Shown piece after piece: positions 55,040 to 64,000 of a DNA stretch of 64,000 nt (within the stretch, counting starts at the first letter, position 1; each line of letters starts with the position of its first letter). Source of the DNA: Thermoguttaceae bacterium (GTDB lineage Bacteria; Planctomycetota; Planctomycetia; Pirellulales; Thermoguttaceae); NCBI GenBank assembly GCA_017939795.1, contig JAGBAA010000036.1, forward strand, positions 57,486 to 121,485. Reading direction: 5' to 3'. The notes below the pieces were generated by a model, which was given only the letters and a program-made list of their open reading frames with translations, had not been told where the DNA came from and did no database searches. The translations under genes and the position numbers were made by a program.

Positions 55040-58000
55040 CCCCGCGGCGGCGAAGCGCCCAAAGACCGAAGCTCCCAAGGATCATCAGAGCCCACGTCGA
55101 CGGTTCCGGAACAGATCCAGTATTCATCGACAGGAAAATGGTGCTCGCATCGTTCTGCCAGATATTCCAGAAGTGGCTCTCCTCGCCAAGCATCTCCGCA
55201 AAACCGTCCGCGGAAAGGAGCGAACTCTGGATCAGCGCAAACTCTTTTCCCTCAAGTCCCGTGTAATCGGTGGTCAACACGATGTTCAAATCATCGAAGT
55301 CCATGGCGTTCGCGTCGGTCTCGGTCAGGACGAAATAGGGATCCTCATTATTTCCGGGGAGGGAATCCAGATCGAATTCCAGCGTACCGGCTCCGGAGAC
55401 GTCTTTGACCGTGACGCTTCCGGACTCACCGTCGACCAGGAGGGTCGAACCGCTTTCAAGCTGGATCTCACCGCCGATGGTGATGTTGCCCTTCGAGGAG
55501 AGCACGACATTTTCGCCGACCGAAACGTTTCCTTCCGCGCCGCCCGCCATCTGCGCGTGGGCCTCATTCACGTAACCGTTGGAGAAATGAAGCGTTCCGG
55601 CACCCGTGACGTTTGTTTCGACCGTGGTTTTCGCACCGCCGCCGATGCTCATGTCGAGGGTCTTGCCTTCCGCGATGTTCAGCGACTTCGCGTTGAACGT
55701 CGTGTCCTGCGTCATGGAACTCTTGATCCCGCTGCCGTACCAGCCCCAATCGCCGGAAGCGTAGGAGAGGTTCATCCCCCACCATTTTTCCGTCCCGGAA
55801 AGACGGACGCCGATGCCGACCAGATGGTTCGGATCACCGTTCAGCCCATGAGTATTATTCTGTGATGTTCCGATCGTCATATTGAAGCGCGTCGCGCGGA
55901 CCGTCACGGCATACTGTTTGCCCGGTTCGAGAACGATGCCTTCCAGTACCTTTTGGGCAAATTCGGAGTTCCCTTCCTCAAAAGCGATCTCCGCGACCTT
56001 CGTTCCGGTCTCCTTCTCGACGATGAGGATCGATGCATCGTTTCGGAAGGTCTTTCCAATGTCGATCGAGATCGGAGCGTCCGTCGTGTTTTCCAGGACC
56101 GTCTCGAAGACGTTCGTGACCGATTTGTCAACGAGGGGACCCCAGATGTCCGTGGAACTCTGCGCTCGGAGCGCGTCGTTTCTGTTGACCCACTCGTCCA
56201 TATTGGTGATCTGGTTCGCGTTTTCGGTCAGATCGCCCGCGTATTTGTAGAACTCATCGTAGACCTTTTCCTGCGGACTCTCAAACTTTTCCTGGAGGAA
56301 GTAGCCGTTGGGTTCCACGACGATCCGGCTGTTTTCCGCGACGGAAATGTTCACGTTTGCCAGATTCGCGTTGAGACCGGTATTCATGGTGCCGCCGCTG
56401 AGGACTGCGTTTGAGATCCCCGCAACATTTCCGACCGCAGCTGTTCCGCCAGCCGAAACTTTCAAATTCGTCAGGGAAGCACCTTCGTGCAGAACGAGCA
56501 CACCATCCGCGGCTTCCAAAGTTCCAGTCGAGGTCATCTGCCCATAGAAACGCCAGATTCCGGCGTCAGCTTTTTTGATGTTCACGCTGTCGACGATCTT
56601 GCCCCTGTAGGTCAGATTCTGTGTATCGTTCAGAATGAGCGTTCCGGAACCGCCGACATTCCCCATCGTCACGACCGCATTATTGGCGTTCGTGGCCCGT
56701 CCGCCTTCCAGAGAGGCGATCGTCTCTGTTTTGCCGTTCACATTCAGTTTAGCCTGACCATAGACATTGCTGCCGCCAAAGGAAACGACCGTCGTGTCGG
56801 GGAGGACTTCATTCGCGCCGAGGACCAGGTTCGTGACGGCACCAAGATTGGCCGTGTCTTTCGCATCGTATCGCCACGCAGTCTTTCCGAGGTACGTCCA
56901 GCCCTGGTAGTCGTTCTTCGTGTTGGAGAGCGTCACGTTATTGTCGTTGATGATCTCCAGACTTCCGACGCCGGTGATCAGCGCACCGATCGAGTGTCCG
57001 GATGCAGTACCGGAGGTACGGATCGCGCCGCCGTTTTCCTTCAGATTGAAGACATAATTGTCGTCCCACGCGACTTTCGTCATGAGCGAGCCGCCGTTGA
57101 AGTCGACCGTGAAGCGTTCCTTTCCGTCCGCGCCCGCGGTTTTGGGGTTCGCGCTGAAGATGGCCGCATCGTCCGCGCGAAGCGTTCCGCGCTGGATCTC
57201 GACGCCGCCGGCAAGACGAGTCGTGTTCGCCAAGACCGTTCTCGCCAGGTTATTCGCGTTCGACGCCATGTTCAGGACCAGGCGCGTGTTGCCGGTGATG
57301 TTCAGCGTGTAGTTCTTATTTTCGCCGGTGAGGGTGAAGGTCGAGAGAACGTCGGCGTTGGAGTTCGTGATCGTGTACGTCGGCATATTACGGGCCGAGA
57401 GGCTCACGCCGTTGAGATCGATACTCGTGATCTCCTCGGCCGTCTTTACGTCACGGAAAGTAAGCGACACGCCGGGCGCAGCCTGCATGGAGGACCATGC
57501 CGGAAGGGAGAGGTCTCCCGTCGCGGTGATGTTCGACCCGGCACCAATGGAAAGGGTCGATGTATCGGCGATCGTGATGGAGGACATCGTCCCCTTCGTG
57601 TTTTCGAGGATGCCGACGCTCACGCTTCCGGAAACGTTCAGGCCGGTGTTGCGCAGTTCCGTACCGAAATTTTGAGAACCGGTACCGGAAATGACGAGAC
57701 TGACCTGCTGGCTTGCCTTCACGCCGCCTTTCAGCGTGTTTTCCGTACCGTTCAGGACGATATTCAGAGTGCCGGCTTTGTTTCCGCAGCCGATGTATCC
57801 CTCACCCGTAACGCCCGCAATGGTTTCCGTCTTGCCGTTCAGATCCAGATGATTATCCGCGAGCTGACTGGCAGAGTTCGCAGTCCCGTAATGCATACCG
57901 ATCTGGAGGATCGTCGTGTCGGGAAGGACTTCATTGGCTCCCAGAATGAGTTTGGTATCCTGATTTACCGACCCTGGAACGTTGTAACCGCCGATGTTCG

Positions 58001-58574
58001 TGATGCCGGTGTAGTCGTTCGCGGGATTGGTGATCGTGACGCTGCGCTCACCATTTCCGTCCGGATGGATGAGCAGGTCGCCATCGCCGGTGATCTTGCC
58101 GGACACGGTGAAGGTATTACTGGCACGCAGCGCACCGAAATTGCTCAGAACGATCTCATTCGCGACATTTCCGTTGTTATGCGCATTCATCAGCGTGGCT
58201 TCATTGAGCGTGATGGTTCCCGTACCGAGACGCGAGACCTGGCCGGCCTGAAGCGTTCCACCGAAGACGGTCAGACCGCCGGTGAATGTATTATTACCCG
58301 CGAGAGTGAGGCGATTCGAATTGTTATTCGGGCCCGGTGTCATGTTGAAGACGACACCCAGATTGCCGGAAAGGACTCCGGTATAGTTAAGATTTGCTCC
58401 AAATCCCTGCGTCACGGTCAGGATCGATCCGTTGTCAGAATGATAGGAGGTACTTGCACCTAACGATGTGATCTCTTTATTCTCCGTCAGCGTTTCTGCG
58501 ACCCCCGAAGCTGGAATCAAAAGAGACGCACTGAGCAGTGTGCTCAGCGCAGATGAATACTGTTTTTTTTTCAT
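55023..58574 (-). CDS. PEP-CTERM surface protein with beta-strand repeats
   Basis: A 1183-residue exported protein. The signal peptide (SSALSTLLSASLLIPASGVA) is followed by repeated short units with Gly/Asn/Thr pattern (NRLTLAGNNTFTGGLTVFGG, NTRLAGGVEIQRGTLRADDA), typical of autotransporter-associated beta-strand repeats. The C-terminus VPEPSTWALMILGSFGLWAL then RRRG is a complete PEP-CTERM sorting signal, cut by exosortase (archaeosortase family) during export; the exosortase is not in this window. A segment near residues 800-930 lacks repeats (IDIGKTFRNDASILIVEKET). The ATG at 58574 has AAAGGA eight bases upstream. Expect a surface or matrix adhesin-like protein. Confidence 0.82.
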   Translation of the reverse strand: MKKKQYSSALSTLLSASLLIPASGVAETLTENKEITSLGASTSYHSDNGSILTVTQGFGANLNYTGVLSGNLGVVFNMTPGPNNNSNRLTLAGNNTFTGGLTVFGGTLQAGQVSRLGTGTITLNEATLMNAHNNGNVANEIVLSNFGALRASNTFTVSGKITGDGDLLIHPDGNGERSVTITNPANDYTGITNIGGYNVPGSVNQDTKLILGANEVLPDTTILQIGMHYGTANSASQLADNHLDLNGKTETIAGVTGEGYIGCGNKAGTLNIVLNGTENTLKGGVKASQQVSLVISGTGSQNFGTELRNTGLNVSGSVSVGILENTKGTMSSITIADTSTLSIGAGSNITATGDLSLPAWSSMQAAPGVSLTFRDVKTAEEITSIDLNGVSLSARNMPTYTITNSNADVLSTFTLTGENKNYTLNITGNTRLVLNMASNANNLARTVLANTTRLAGGVEIQRGTLRADDAAIFSANPKTAGADGKERFTVDFNGGSLMTKVAWDDNYVFNLKENGGAIRTSGTASGHSIGALITGVGSLEIINDNNVTLSNTKNDYQGWTYLGKTAWRYDAKDTANLGAVTNLVLGANEVLPDTTVVSFGGSNVYGQAKLNVNGKTETIASLEGGRATNANNAVVTMGNVGGSGTLILNDTQNLTYRGKIVDSVNIKKADAGIWRFYGQMTSTGTLEAADGVLVLHEGASLTNLKVSAGGTAAVGNVAGISNAVLSGGTMNTGLNANLANVNISVAENSRIVVEPNGYFLQEKFESPQEKVYDEFYKYAGDLTENANQITNMDEWVNRNDALRAQSSTDIWGPLVDKSVTNVFETVLENTTDAPISIDIGKTFRNDASILIVEKETGTKVAEIAFEEGNSEFAQKVLEGIVLEPGKQYAVTVRATRFNMTIGTSQNNTHGLNGDPNHLVGIGVRLSGTEKWWGMNLSYASGDWGWYGSGIKSSMTQDTTFNAKSLNIAEGKTLDMSIGGGAKTTVETNVTGAGTLHFSNGYVNEAHAQMAGGAEGNVSVGENVVLSSKGNITIGGEIQLESGSTLLVDGESGSVTVKDVSGAGTLEFDLDSLPGNNEDPYFVLTETDANAMDFDDLNIVLTTDYTGLEGKEFALIQSSLLSADGFAEMLGEESHFWNIWQNDASTIFLSMNTGSVPEPSTWALMILGSFGLWALRRRGVSVKA

Positions 58575-58688
58575 AGGACGGTTCCTTTTATGATCAAAAT
58601 AAAACATTCGATTCAATCATTTTCTGCGGGGCGGCAGAATGTGAATTTTATTCTAACGGTCTCTGTAAAACCCGGAGGCTCAAACGGC

Positions 58689-59726
58689 TCAATCCGGAAC
58701 GACGGCCACGTTTCCATCATCGCGGCATCCCAGACGATAGTGGGTCGTCGAATCGATCGCATAGGAAATACGATGCACAGCACCGTCTCCCATCGCCATA
58801 CCGAAAGTACCGGCATGAGGACTTCCAAAACGCTGTGAGTATTCTTCGTATCCCTTGCGGTCCTGGAGGGGATTGTTGGAGGAGCCATTGTAGGTCGAAC
58901 GGCAGTTGTCGCAGTCCGCACCGGTCCAGATCCCGTTATCGTCGCTGGAGGAACCGGAAGTCTCATACGTATCCGCCTTCAAATACTTCTCACCAATGAG
59001 GTAGGTGTTCGAGACACCGTCTCCAACCTCTTCGGGATAGATCTCGCTTGAGCAGAAAATAAGTCCGTTCGCATTTACGACAGGCCAGGTGTTGTTTTTC
59101 GTATATTCATTCGCCTTCGAGTAACTGTCAGGATACTTCCCGTCACGCTCGTTTGCCGGATTCACAACAGCCCCGCCATAGTTTGCCGCATAGTCAGTCT
59201 TGGCCATATACTGCGTATCACCGCGTTTCAAACCGCTGGAATTTGCGTTTTTGAGGGAACTGTTCGCTCCAGGATAAAGTTTGCTCTTTCTGCGTGAGGG
59301 ACAGTTGAAGAGCGGAACGGGCGTCTGGAGCGCAGTTGTGGCTTTCGCGTTGTCGGGAGTATCTTTGTTGCCGTCTGCGCCAAGTCGAAACAGAGCATCC
59401 TGTTCCATGTACGGCAGGATGGAGAATGTCCATCCACCGGGCTGTTCCTTTCCAAAACCGCGGTCAGGGTCACCGGTAAAATTCCAGTGCCATCCCCCGG
59501 AAGGAAAGAACTGATTGACGGTCGAATGATTCACCGCCGCAAGTGCCAGGTTCTTGAGGTTGTTCGTACACTGGGTCTGCCGCGCAGCTTCACGAGCCTG
59601 CTGGACCGCCGGGAGCAGGAGACCGACAAGCATTCCAATGATCGCAATGACGACGAGCAGCTCCACGAGCGTGAAGCCGTGAAGACGGTGTTTGAAGGAA
59701 CGGGTATGAAGGGTGAACTTCTGCAT
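58689..59726 (-). CDS. DUF1559 protein with type IV pilin-like leader
   Basis: A 345-residue protein of the planctomycete-expanded DUF1559 family. The prepilin-type leader (HGFTLVELLVVIAIIGMLVG) is cut by a prepilin peptidase; then comes the conserved LLLPAVQQAREAARQTQC. The family's C-terminal block is present (RFGSPHAGTFGMAMGDGAVH). The role is unclear; pseudopilin or surface protein assembly is inferred. The ATG at 59726 has AGGAG six bases upstream. A good promoter lies at 59770-59797. Confidence 0.9.
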   Translation of the reverse strand: MQKFTLHTRSFKHRLHGFTLVELLVVIAIIGMLVGLLLPAVQQAREAARQTQCTNNLKNLALAAVNHSTVNQFFPSGGWHWNFTGDPDRGFGKEQPGGWTFSILPYMEQDALFRLGADGNKDTPDNAKATTALQTPVPLFNCPSRRKSKLYPGANSSLKNANSSGLKRGDTQYMAKTDYAANYGGAVVNPANERDGKYPDSYSKANEYTKNNTWPVVNANGLIFCSSEIYPEEVGDGVSNTYLIGEKYLKADTYETSGSSSDDNGIWTGADCDNCRSTYNGSSNNPLQDRKGYEEYSQRFGSPHAGTFGMAMGDGAVHRISYAIDSTTHYRLGCRDDGNVAVVPD

Positions 59727-59769
59727 TTTGGACTCCTGCAATGAAACAAAATGAAACTACATACTGACT

Positions 59770-59797
59770 ATTATACGCAGGATAGAGGGTCCGTCAA
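59770..59797 (-). promoter_or_regulatory. Sigma70-like promoter of the DUF1559 gene
   Basis: On the minus strand, TTGACG (59792-59797), a 16-base spacer and perfect TATAAT (59770-59775). The leader is about 37 bases. Confidence 0.75.
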
Positions 59798-59902
59798 GAA
59801 AAAAATCTGAAAAAAGCCAAAAAAATCCTCAAAAAACAGATAAACTGTGAGGATTAAGAGATTCATGATCGGGAAAAGGGAAGGGCAGGCATGGATCACG
59901 CA

Positions 59903-59936
59903 AAAAGGGGGCCTCCGAAAATCTCGGAGGTCCCTT
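59903..59936 (-). terminator. Terminator of the autotransporter-like gene
   Basis: CCTCCGA (59912-59918) pairs with TCGGAGG (59924-59930) through a 5-base loop, extended by GG/CC and A/T pairs. The minus-strand side runs into T5. It is 28 bases past the stop codon. Confidence 0.8.
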
Positions 59937-59963
59937 TTCCCGTATTTAAGATGAAAGAAGTCG

Positions 59964-62900
59964 CTAGAAGTTGAATCTCATGGTGGCCATACCGGAGTGA
60001 ATGACCATGTCTTCATTCACGTATCCGTTGTAGTCCACGAGGAAGGAGAGTCTCTTCGTCGCGTTGAAGTCAACACCCAGACCGAGGATCGCCCAGTCAC
60101 GTCCGCCGTTGTTGGAACGGACATTCCACACCGGGAATTCCGGGTATCCGACGTGGGAGGTCTGGAAGGTCGGATCACACTCGCCAAGGAAGTCGTGCAT
60201 CCAGGCAGCCTTCAGGCGCGTGGTGAGACGACGGTCATGGCAGCGTCCGAGCATCCAGTCGCGGGAGACCCGCAGTCCCAGCGTACCGCGCAGGGAGTGA
60301 TGTTCGATCTCGCCGACATTGAGAGCCAGGAGGCTCGGATCGCCGACTTCATCGTAACCGTTTTCAGTGAATTCTTCACTGTGGTAGTAGATGTACTGGA
60401 GACCGAAGAACGGATTCACGCTCAGGCGTTCGCAGGGGAAGAAGATCCATCCGCGTTCGTAGGCGATGCTCGGGATGACTCCGTCGGTGTTTCCGTCGAA
60501 GAAGTCGTCGAGGTACAGCTGGCGTTCGGACTCGATGTCGGTCCAGGTCACGTTCGCGATGAGGCTTCCGTAGCCGCCGGTGCAGAAGAGACCGAGCCAT
60601 TTGGCGTACAGACCGATGGAGTAGTCTTCCGCGCTGAGGTTCGTGAATCCCATAGGCGCACTGGATTCCACCTCCGTTTCGGCGTAGTTGAAGTAGACAC
60701 CGAAATGGCAGGACTCGCAGTTCGTCCAGTCGATGGCGAACATGGCGCCGTAGCTGTTCGTCTCGTATCCGGAATAGTACTTGTTCATGTCGACTTCACC
60801 GCCGTCGGCGTAGAAGTGTCCCCAGGCAGTCCAGTTCCGGCAGTTACCGCATTCGTCGCACTGACCGCAGTGGTTTCCGCCGCAGCTGGTCCCGCAGCCG
60901 TTCGAGTAGCTGCTCTGACGCAGGTTCTTCAGGCAGATGTCGGACGCAACGATCTGGTCAAACATCAGGCTGTTGAAGTTGGAGATACGGCGGACCTGCG
61001 CAGCAGCGAGCTGTCCGTAACCGGCTCCAATGAGCTGGTCGAAGTTCGCGGCGGCTTCTTCCGCAGTCTCCGAGGTGGAGATGATCTGCTCGATTGCATC
61101 ATAGACAGCCGGAGCGCGTTCGGAACCCGTCAGGAGGACTTCCTTGAAGGTATCGCGGTTGCGGCCCATGTTGCCGACCAGAGCGGTATCGAGGTCTTTC
61201 GTTTCGACATGCATACGGACTTCATTCGTCTGGATGCCTTCCGACGCGGCATAGTTCGGATCCACGTCTTCAAGGGTCAGTTTGTAGAACCACTTGTCGT
61301 AGACCGTGCGTTCGAAAACAGAGTCGGATCCCACGCGGCTGTGCGCATCAAGATTGACGGCCGTGTCGTTCGCGAAGTTGCCGTTGGTCGTGTCGACGAA
61401 CGTCGGGTTCGTGTAGAACTCTTTCGCCCAGGTACCGGAGATGACGTCACCGGGAGCCAGAGTCTCTTCGCCCGTCAGATCTCTCTGCGAACGCACCATG
61501 ATGTTTCCGATACCGCCGAGGGTGATGTCGGCATCCTTGGTGATGTGGATCTTGTCGAACGCGATCATACCAGTCTCCAGCGTGTAGACTTCTTCGCCCG
61601 TGACCGGGTTCGTCGTCGTGTACGCCAGAGTTCCTGCCGCATTGTTTCCGCCATTCGCATCCGGAGTGAAGTATCCGCTGTAGCCGTTGAGCTGCACGCC
61701 GTCACGGTATCCGGAGGCGATCTGCGCAGACGCGGCATCATGGATCAGTTTCTGGTCCGCGTGGACCACAGTATCGAACTGGATACGGGCATTTTCACCG
61801 GCGTTGAAAGTCGAACCGGCAGCTGCACCAATCAGACGGACCTGTTCGTAACGGTCCTGCCAGGCCGTAACGTTGTAGACCGGGCGGATCACGCCGTCCG
61901 CGTCAGGCGTCGCGGTAGTGTCGATGGTGTCCGGATGCGAATTGTCCAGAATGGTCCCATAATTGTAGTTCCATTCGTTGCGTTCCGCCACGATTTTAGT
62001 CGTGTTGGCGTATCCGATGCGGATCTTACCGTTCACGTTGACCGTCGCGATGCCGGAATCCTTGCGCAGCGCATTGCTTCCGGGGATCGTGTCGCCGCCC
62101 TCCGCGTAATTGAAGAGCGGGATCACGTTGCCGTTCGCATCCAGTTCATACTGATCGCCGGCCAGCCAGCGTTCGTCCGCTCCGCCGAAGAAGGTGGAGG
62201 TACCAAAATACGCACTGGTCATGTTCTTGTTGAAGCCGTTGATGTTCACGACGGTGGAAGATTTCAGACCATCTTCGCCTTTCATGTCGCGTCCGCCAAT
62301 GAAGACGTACGGCAGGTCGCCGCCGAAGTAATTGTTCTGGTACTTCGGAATCGAACCGGGAACTTCCAGATTCATCATCGCCAGAGCACGGTCCATGTCC
62401 TCACTGATGACCTCACCCGTGAAGAAGACGGACGAACGCCCGGAAATGTTCAGCGTCGTGGTGCTTCCTTCCGCGCCCATGAACGTACGGGCCGCGAATT
62501 TGGTGAAACCGCCGGTGATGTTGATGTTGTTCGTGCCGCCCCAAACGACGTCATTGTCGTCCGAGCTGGTGTTGATGCTGCAGTACGGAGTGTCGTCGTA
62601 TCCGCCGCCGATCATGGTCTGCACGTAGAACATGTTCTTGCCGCCGGAAATGTTCAAGTCAACGCCCTGAGTATTTCCGCCTTCGGCATCCGACGCACCG
62701 CTCATTCCGGAGAAGTACACGCCGTAGTAGTTATTGTAGTAGTTGTATTCCGGAACGGTACCGTACGCAAATTCCGGACCCGGCACTGGATCACCGGCAG
62801 AGTGGCCGTCACCGAGGTACTTGGCGACTGCACCCGTCAGATCCGCGATCTTGTACTGGTGATTGTATTTGTTATCCGTCAGACCAACGACCTGCTGTCC

Positions 62901-63497
62901 GTCGAAATTCTTGTCGTACGTGAAGACGTTGGTTCCGCCGGAAATGTTGATCGTGGAATGACCGCCGACTCCGCCGTCACGTCCCTGGGTACCGACCATG
63001 AGACGATGGGTGAAGACGTTCGTGCCGCCCTCAATGTTCATTGTGGTCTCTGCACCCACGGCACCGTCACCAGTCGCACGGGAACCGACATAGATCCCCA
63101 TGTGATCGAAGACGTTCGTGCCGCCCTTGAGAGTCAACGTCACCGCATCGTTCGCGCCGCGGTCGCCGAACTGCGTTTTCCATGCGAAAACAGTCGTCCC
63201 GCCGGCTTCGCCGATCGTAATGTTGCTGCTGGTGAACTGGTAAATATCCTCACTGCGATCCATCCCCGGATCGCTCGGACCAGTCTGTCCCGGTTTAGTA
63301 TCGATGTCGATCCCAAGATCATTTTCACCACTGACGTCGGTCTTGCCGTACGTTCCCGGACCAATGTTGCTCGTCGGGTCATCGTAGATGGTATACCCGA
63401 CGGCGGACTGGCCCAGCAGACCGCCCAGACTCAGGGCAGTCACGCCTGCCGCCATCCATGACGACAGAGAAAATCGTTTTCTCAAATTACCTTCCAT
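59964..63497 (-). CDS. Autotransporter-like protein with Cys cluster and C-terminal barrel
   Basis: A 1177-residue exported protein. The signal peptide (MAAGVTALSLGGLLGQSAVG) precedes a Gly/Asn/Thr-rich passenger with repeated units of the form NISGGTNVF (residues ~90-420). Residues 868-886 hold a Cys cluster, six Cys and one His in 19 residues (CGTSCGGNHCGQCDECGNC). Residues ~890-1177 have alternating polar/aromatic strands (WTAWGHFYADGGEVDMNKY, YAETEVESSAPMGFTNLSAE) and end in Phe (MATMRFNF), as in autotransporter beta-barrels of the outer membrane. AGGA is eight bases from the ATG. The Cys cluster could bind a metal or form disulfides (inference). Confidence 0.75.
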   Translation of the reverse strand: MEGNLRKRFSLSSWMAAGVTALSLGGLLGQSAVGYTIYDDPTSNIGPGTYGKTDVSGENDLGIDIDTKPGQTGPSDPGMDRSEDIYQFTSSNITIGEAGGTTVFAWKTQFGDRGANDAVTLTLKGGTNVFDHMGIYVGSRATGDGAVGAETTMNIEGGTNVFTHRLMVGTQGRDGGVGGHSTINISGGTNVFTYDKNFDGQQVVGLTDNKYNHQYKIADLTGAVAKYLGDGHSAGDPVPGPEFAYGTVPEYNYYNNYYGVYFSGMSGASDAEGGNTQGVDLNISGGKNMFYVQTMIGGGYDDTPYCSINTSSDDNDVVWGGTNNINITGGFTKFAARTFMGAEGSTTTLNISGRSSVFFTGEVISEDMDRALAMMNLEVPGSIPKYQNNYFGGDLPYVFIGGRDMKGEDGLKSSTVVNINGFNKNMTSAYFGTSTFFGGADERWLAGDQYELDANGNVIPLFNYAEGGDTIPGSNALRKDSGIATVNVNGKIRIGYANTTKIVAERNEWNYNYGTILDNSHPDTIDTTATPDADGVIRPVYNVTAWQDRYEQVRLIGAAAGSTFNAGENARIQFDTVVHADQKLIHDAASAQIASGYRDGVQLNGYSGYFTPDANGGNNAAGTLAYTTTNPVTGEEVYTLETGMIAFDKIHITKDADITLGGIGNIMVRSQRDLTGEETLAPGDVISGTWAKEFYTNPTFVDTTNGNFANDTAVNLDAHSRVGSDSVFERTVYDKWFYKLTLEDVDPNYAASEGIQTNEVRMHVETKDLDTALVGNMGRNRDTFKEVLLTGSERAPAVYDAIEQIISTSETAEEAAANFDQLIGAGYGQLAAAQVRRISNFNSLMFDQIVASDICLKNLRQSSYSNGCGTSCGGNHCGQCDECGNCRNWTAWGHFYADGGEVDMNKYYSGYETNSYGAMFAIDWTNCESCHFGVYFNYAETEVESSAPMGFTNLSAEDYSIGLYAKWLGLFCTGGYGSLIANVTWTDIESERQLYLDDFFDGNTDGVIPSIAYERGWIFFPCERLSVNPFFGLQYIYYHSEEFTENGYDEVGDPSLLALNVGEIEHHSLRGTLGLRVSRDWMLGRCHDRRLTTRLKAAWMHDFLGECDPTFQTSHVGYPEFPVWNVRSNNGGRDWAILGLGVDFNATKRLSFLVDYNGYVNEDMVIHSGMATMRFNF

Positions 63498-64000
63498 GTG
63501 TCGAATCCTTCTTTACTATGATTGATTCAAAAATACGGGAAATGTATTCTTCAGATACCTGATTAGAGAACCATCCTAAAAAACGCCTCTAATGGTATCC
63601 ATTTCTTCATCGGACATATTTTCATGAAATTACAGAAATTCTCCTTAAAACAGTGGTATTACCTGAAATAATTCTACTAATTTGTTAAAATTTAACGATT
63701 ATCAGGAAAACCCGATAAAAAATAGATAATTTGGAAAAACTTTACGGGCAGGTATACCGACACGACTACTATCTTTTTACAGAGCACCATTTTTCATATT
63801 GCACACAGAACTGCCAAATTCAGAATATTTTACCACCTAAAAGACTACCTCTGAGTATTCCTGGAGAATTTTATATAAATGTAAGATCCGGTCTTGTTTT
63901 CAAATAAAAAATCGGCTATAGTAATAATATAATTTATACATTTAAAATAAAAACAATTTTTGGAACAAAAATCATGAAAAACCCGAAACCCGAAACCCGA
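63498..64000. other. AT-rich intergenic region at the window end
   Basis: 503 bases with no supported gene except a possible start at 63974. It is strongly AT-rich. The last 22 bases are the start of a heptamer tandem repeat (see next entry). Confidence 0.5.
63979..64000 (+). repeat. Heptamer tandem repeat cut by window edge
   Basis: Three copies of AAACCCG (63979-63999) run to the last base. Whether this is the edge of a longer array or part of an ORF beginning at the ATG at 63974 (Met-Lys-Asn-Pro...) cannot be decided here. Confidence 0.5.

Noticed and set aside
56487..58463. A 658-codon frame antisense to the PEP-CTERM gene
   Set aside because: The minus-strand protein has clear repeats and a sorting signal; the antisense frame shows none.
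59997..63461. An 1154-codon open frame antisense to the autotransporter-like gene
   Set aside because: Same reason: a shadow of codon bias on the opposite strand, rich in Val, Asp and Arg, with no motif and no ribosome site.
1..64000. tRNA, rRNA, IS elements, integrases and attachment sites
   Set aside because: I looked through the intergenic regions on both strands and found no cloverleaf, rRNA-like stretch, transposase or flanking terminal repeats.

Overview
The window comes from a bacterium of the Planctomycetota (Planctomycetes). Several family signatures support this: a TIGR03000-type secreted protein (about 28.9 kb), a DUF1559 protein with a type IV pilin-like leader followed by the LLLPAVQQAREAAR motif (about 59 kb), a very large surface protein with a LEPR-XLL-like N-terminal signature (40.6-51.5 kb), a PEP-CTERM protein (55-58.6 kb), a TIGR03032-like protein and a Pkn-type Ser/Thr kinase. 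Base composition looks intermediate to slightly GC-rich, with AT-rich intergenic regions. I see no rRNA, tRNA, CRISPR array, IS element or phage.

Layout. 1-8.4 kb holds mostly forward housekeeping genes: the 3' part of a CitMHS_2/NhaD-like transporter, RNase D, a small membrane protein on the minus strand, an atypical ketoacyl synthase, a HisN-like phosphatase and an exported protein of unknown role. 8.5-17.5 kb is nearly all minus strand: an exported PCMT fused to an extra domain, a TlpA-like thioredoxin, a GH97 glycosidase, a GRP-type sugar transporter, a HEAT/TPR protein and a RimK-like ATP-grasp ligase. 17.7-19.3 kb is an rsmD-uppP pair with a 4-base overlap. 19.5-23 kb has a Ser/Thr kinase and two related exported proteins. 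23.5-29.7 kb has a 33-bp-repeat protein, a hemolysin III-like membrane protein, a coiled-coil/HD-hydrolase pair and the TIGR03000 protein. 29.9-40.5 kb has a matrixin-like protease, holA, a 1013-residue protein with DUF11-like repeats, rpsU (bS21) and a large protein with an STN-like domain.

40.5-63.5 kb is dominated by surface or secreted proteins on the minus strand: a 3665-residue repeat protein that carries a complete trypsin-like triad, a TIGR03032-like protein, a PEP-CTERM beta-strand-repeat protein, a DUF1559 protein and an autotransporter-like protein whose predicted barrel is preceded by a Cys cluster. Embedded among them on the plus strand is a translationally coupled TraB-like/ATP-grasp pair.

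Several good sigma70-like promoters (TTGnnn, 15-17 bp, TAnaat) and many hairpin terminators are visible and break the window into mostly monocistronic units. The most interesting items are the giant protease-containing surface protein, the ketoacyl synthase with a Glu/His/Asn site in place of Cys/His/His, the TraB/ATP-grasp pair, the autotransporter-like barrel in a planctomycete, and the exported PCMT fusion. All function calls rest on reading the sequence; no searches were run.
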